DNA from: Nitratireductor sp.
GTDB taxonomy: Bacteria; Pseudomonadota; Alphaproteobacteria; Rhizobiales; Rhizobiaceae
Length of the DNA stretch: 8,223 nucleotides
Assembly (NCBI GenBank): GCA_020441735.1
Contig: JAGRLQ010000045.1
Location: 1 to 8,223, forward strand
Direction: 5' to 3'
Below are positions 5,831 to 8,223 of this stretch, one piece after another. The stretch's first letter is position 1. Every line of letters begins with the position of its first letter. Below the pieces are notes generated by a model. That model did not search any database. It worked only from the letters and a program-made list of their open reading frames with translations, and was not told the origin of the DNA. A program made the position numbers and the translations under genes.

Positions 5831-8163
5831 TGGGAAAGCGTATCCAGCCCAACTCCCCCCGCCTCAACGCATTGCGGGAAGATGTCGTCACCGTTGGCAA
5901 GGCGCTGGCTCACGACAGCGCGGCAAAGCATGTTTCCGGCACGGCGGCCTATGTGGACGACATTCTGGAGCCTGAAGGCTGTTTGCATCTGGCACCGGGG
6001 CTTTCCACCATCGCCGCCGGCACGCTGAAGAAGCTCGATCTCGCGGCGGTGCGGGCAGCGCCCGGCGTGGTGACCGTGCTGACGGCGAAGGATATTCCCG
6101 GCGTCAACGATTGCAGCCCGTCGATTGGCGGCGACCCTATCCTGGCGGAAAAGGAAATCCTGTTTCACGGCCAGGTGCTGTTTGCGGTGGTTGCCGAAAC
6201 CCGGCTACAGGCCCGCCACGCGGTGAAACTGGCGAAAGTGGAATATGCCGAGAAGAAGCCGCTGGTCAGCGTGCAGCAGGGGCAGGCAGCGAAGAAAACC
6301 GTGCTCGATCCCTACACCTTCACGCGCGGCAATGCGAAAGCTGCTCTGAAGAGTTCCAAACGCCGCATCAAAAGCGAGATGATTATCGGCGGACAGGAGC
6401 ACTTCTATCTCGAGGGCCAGGTTTCCATGGCCGTGCCGGGAGAGGCGGGCGATATCCGGGTGCACTGCTCGACCCAGCATCCTTCCGAGGTGCAGCATCT
6501 GGTGGCGCGCATGCTCGGCCTGCCCGAGGCAGCGGTGGTAACCGAATGCCGGCGCATGGGTGGCGGCTTCGGCGGCAAGGAAAGCCAGGCCGGGCAATGG
6601 GCATGCCTTGCGGCTCTTGCCTCGAAGATCACGGGACGGCCCAGCAAGATGCGGCTCGACCGCGACGACGACATGGTGGCGACCGGCAAGAGGCACGATT
6701 TTCATGTTCGCTATGAGGCCGGTTTCGACAATCGCGGCGTGCTCGACGCAGTGGATGTGGATTTCGCCGGCCGCTGCGGCTGTTCGGCGGACCTGTCACT
6801 CGGCGTCAACGACCGCACCATGTTTCATGCCGACAACGCCTATTTCTATCCCGACTGCCGCATCCATTCGCAGCGTGTGTTCACCAATACGGTTTCCAAT
6901 ACCGCCTTTCGCGGCTTTGGCGGACCGCAGGGCATGGTGTTTGCCGAGCGGATGATGGACGAAATCGCCATTGGACTGGGCGAGGACCCGCTGGAAATCC
7001 GGCGGCGCAATTTCTACCGGCGCGGTCGCTCGGTAACGCCCTATGGCATGGCGGTGAAGGACAACATCCTCAACGAAGTGGTGGACGAACTGGAGAAGAC
7101 CAGCCGCTACCAGCAACGGCGCAAGGCGATTGCCCGTTTCAACGCGGAGAACCGTTTCCTGAAAAAGGGGATTGCGCTGACGCCAATCAAGTTCGGCATT
7201 GCCTTCACGTTGAAGCACCTCAACCAGGCGGGGGCGCTGGTGCATGTCTATACCGATGGTTCGATCCAGGTGAACCATGGCGGCACGGAAATGGGGCAGG
7301 GGCTTTATCTCAAGGTTGCCCAGGTGGTAGCCGAGATTTTCGGCGTCGATATTTACAAGGTGCGGATCACCGCCACGACGACCGACAAGGTACCGAACAC
7401 GACACCGACGGCGGCCTCCTCCGGTTCCGATCTCAACGGCATGGCGGCGCGGCGGGCAGCGGAAGCCATTCGCGAGCGGATGATCAAGGTCGCCTGCCAG
7501 CTCTATCAGGCAAAACCCTCTCAGGTGAAATTTGCCGGTGGCAAGGTGATGGTTGGAAAGCGCGAACTTGCCTTCGGTGAGCTTGCAAAGACGTGCTTTC
7601 TCGAAAGGGTGCAGCTTTCGGCAACGGGCTATTTTTCGACGCCGAACATCACCTGGAACCGGGATGCGATCTCTGGCAATCCGTTCCTCTACTTTGCCTA
7701 TGGCGCATCGTGTTCGGAAGTGACCATCGATACGCTTACCGGCGAGATGAAGGTCAACCGGGTCGATGTCCTCCATGATGTCGGCGCCTCGATCAATCCG
7801 GCCATCGACATTGGTCAGATCGAGGGCGGCTTTGTACAGGGCATGGGCTGGCTGACGACGGAGGAACTGGTGTTCGACGACGCGGGAAGGCTGCGCACCC
7901 ATGCGCCCTCGACCTACAAGATCCCGACCGCTTCCGATGTGCCGGAGGCCTTCAACGTCGCGCTCTACGAGTCGGCCGGCAATCCGGCGAAAACGATCTA
8001 TCGTTCCAAGGCGGTGGGCGAACCGCCGCTGATGCTGGCGACCAGCGTGTTCTCGGCAATCACCATGGCTGTTGCTTCGCTCAACCCCGGCAAGGTGCCG
8101 CCACTCGATGCACCGGCCACACCGGAAGCGATCCTGCGGGCATGCCAGGAGATGATGGCGTAA
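5830..8163 (+). CDS. xdhB: Xanthine dehydrogenase molybdopterin-binding large subunit
   Basis: XdhB carries the molybdenum cofactor and hydroxylates hypoxanthine and xanthine to urate, passing electrons to XdhA. The 777-aa length equals what I recall for Rhodobacter capsulatus XdhB. The small alpha/beta domain (about 20-145) precedes the Moco-binding domain. Active-site residues line up by motif and spacing with the bovine enzyme: Gln216 in STQHPSE (bovine Gln767), Glu251 in GGGFGGKES (Glu802), Arg329 in NDRTMFH (Arg880), Arg361 and Phe363 in TAFRGFGGPQ (Arg912, Phe914) and catalytic Glu731 in VGEPPL (Glu1261). Having both Glu251 and Arg329 marks a purine hydroxylase rather than an aldehyde oxidase. 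Cofactor contacts include GTEMGQGLY (485-493) and GGFVQGMGW (666-674). The protein is complete, with no frameshift. An xdhC maturation gene commonly follows xdhB, but only 60 bp remain in the window and none can be confirmed. Confidence 0.97.
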   Translation: MGKRIQPNSPRLNALREDVVTVGKALAHDSAAKHVSGTAAYVDDILEPEGCLHLAPGLSTIAAGTLKKLDLAAVRAAPGVVTVLTAKDIPGVNDCSPSIGGDPILAEKEILFHGQVLFAVVAETRLQARHAVKLAKVEYAEKKPLVSVQQGQAAKKTVLDPYTFTRGNAKAALKSSKRRIKSEMIIGGQEHFYLEGQVSMAVPGEAGDIRVHCSTQHPSEVQHLVARMLGLPEAAVVTECRRMGGGFGGKESQAGQWACLAALASKITGRPSKMRLDRDDDMVATGKRHDFHVRYEAGFDNRGVLDAVDVDFAGRCGCSADLSLGVNDRTMFHADNAYFYPDCRIHSQRVFTNTVSNTAFRGFGGPQGMVFAERMMDEIAIGLGEDPLEIRRRNFYRRGRSVTPYGMAVKDNILNEVVDELEKTSRYQQRRKAIARFNAENRFLKKGIALTPIKFGIAFTLKHLNQAGALVHVYTDGSIQVNHGGTEMGQGLYLKVAQVVAEIFGVDIYKVRITATTTDKVPNTTPTAASSGSDLNGMAARRAAEAIRERMIKVACQLYQAKPSQVKFAGGKVMVGKRELAFGELAKTCFLERVQLSATGYFSTPNITWNRDAISGNPFLYFAYGASCSEVTIDTLTGEMKVNRVDVLHDVGASINPAIDIGQIEGGFVQGMGWLTTEELVFDDAGRLRTHAPSTYKIPTASDVPEAFNVALYESAGNPAKTIYRSKAVGEPPLMLATSVFSAITMAVASLNPGKVPPLDAPATPEAILRACQEMMA

Positions 8164-8223
8164 AGGCAATGTGACGGACTGCACGGTAGCCGCCTGCTTG
8201 TTCCGGTTGACTGGTTTGTGGGG
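8164..8223. other. Downstream flank of xdhB, nothing recognised
   Basis: These 60 bp contain no clear terminator hairpin and no start codon with a good ribosome binding site. A GTG at 8171 opens a frame that stays open to the window end, but its product (VTDCTVAACLF) does not resemble the start of XdhC or another family I know. Confidence 0.5.

Noticed and set aside
6796..8184. Long open frame of 462 codons on the - strand opposite xdhB
   Set aside because: It is antisense to the conserved Moco-binding region of XdhB, and its Arg/His-rich composition is typical of a shadow frame. No domain is recognised.
8171..8223. Possible start of a downstream gene at a GTG
   Set aside because: There is no ribosome binding site, and the 17 visible codons do not match XdhC or another known family start.
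1..8223. Mobile element, phage, CRISPR, tRNA or defence system
   Set aside because: I saw no transposase, integrase, regularly spaced repeats, tRNA-like fold or defence-family domain. All six genes are intact metabolic or hydrolase genes of similar composition, with gaps of at most 139 bp between them.

Overview
This window looks like ordinary chromosomal DNA from an alphaproteobacterium, most likely of the Rhizobium/Agrobacterium/Brucella order. The evidence is the GC-rich coding sequence, strong AGGAGG-type ribosome binding sites, and a split XdhA/XdhB xanthine dehydrogenase of 490 and 777 residues. XdhB matches the length I recall for the Rhodobacter capsulatus enzyme. The order is inferred from general resemblance, not from a database search.

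Layout, left to right. (1) A small exported serine-hydrolase-like protein (79-672, +) has its own sigma70-like promoter (10-37) and a textbook UUCG-loop terminator (695-724). (2) An SDR-family oxidoreductase (742-1530, -) runs convergent to it and shares that hairpin. (3) An amidase-signature enzyme (1599-2936, +) is divergent from the SDR across 68 bp. (4) Guanine deaminase guaD (2920-4218, -) overlaps the amidase tail to tail by 17 bp. (5) The xdhA-xdhB operon (4358-5830 and 5830-8163, +) is divergent from guaD across 139 bp and coupled by a TGATG stop/start overlap. The last 60 bp hold no gene I can support.

The functional core is purine catabolism. GuaD converts guanine to xanthine and ammonia, and XdhAB oxidises hypoxanthine and xanthine to urate. 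All cofactor and active-site residues I could place are present: eight Fe-S cysteines and the FAD motifs in XdhA; Gln216, Glu251, Arg329, Arg361, Phe363 and Glu731 in XdhB; the metal ligands and Glu231 in GuaD. The two transcription units face away from one intergenic region that holds a perfect TATAAT box for guaD, a plausible xdh promoter, and an inverted repeat (TTGGCC-N9-GGCCAA) overlapping the xdh promoter. That repeat is a candidate shared operator. The SDR and amidase may form a second divergent pair, but their substrates cannot be read from the sequence.

I did not find a previously undescribed system. The points worth a second look are the guaD/xdhAB intergenic control region, the guaD start (no Shine-Dalgarno, preceded by a three-codon mini-ORF), the convergent amidase/guaD overlap with a stem-loop, and the unassigned amidase and SDR.
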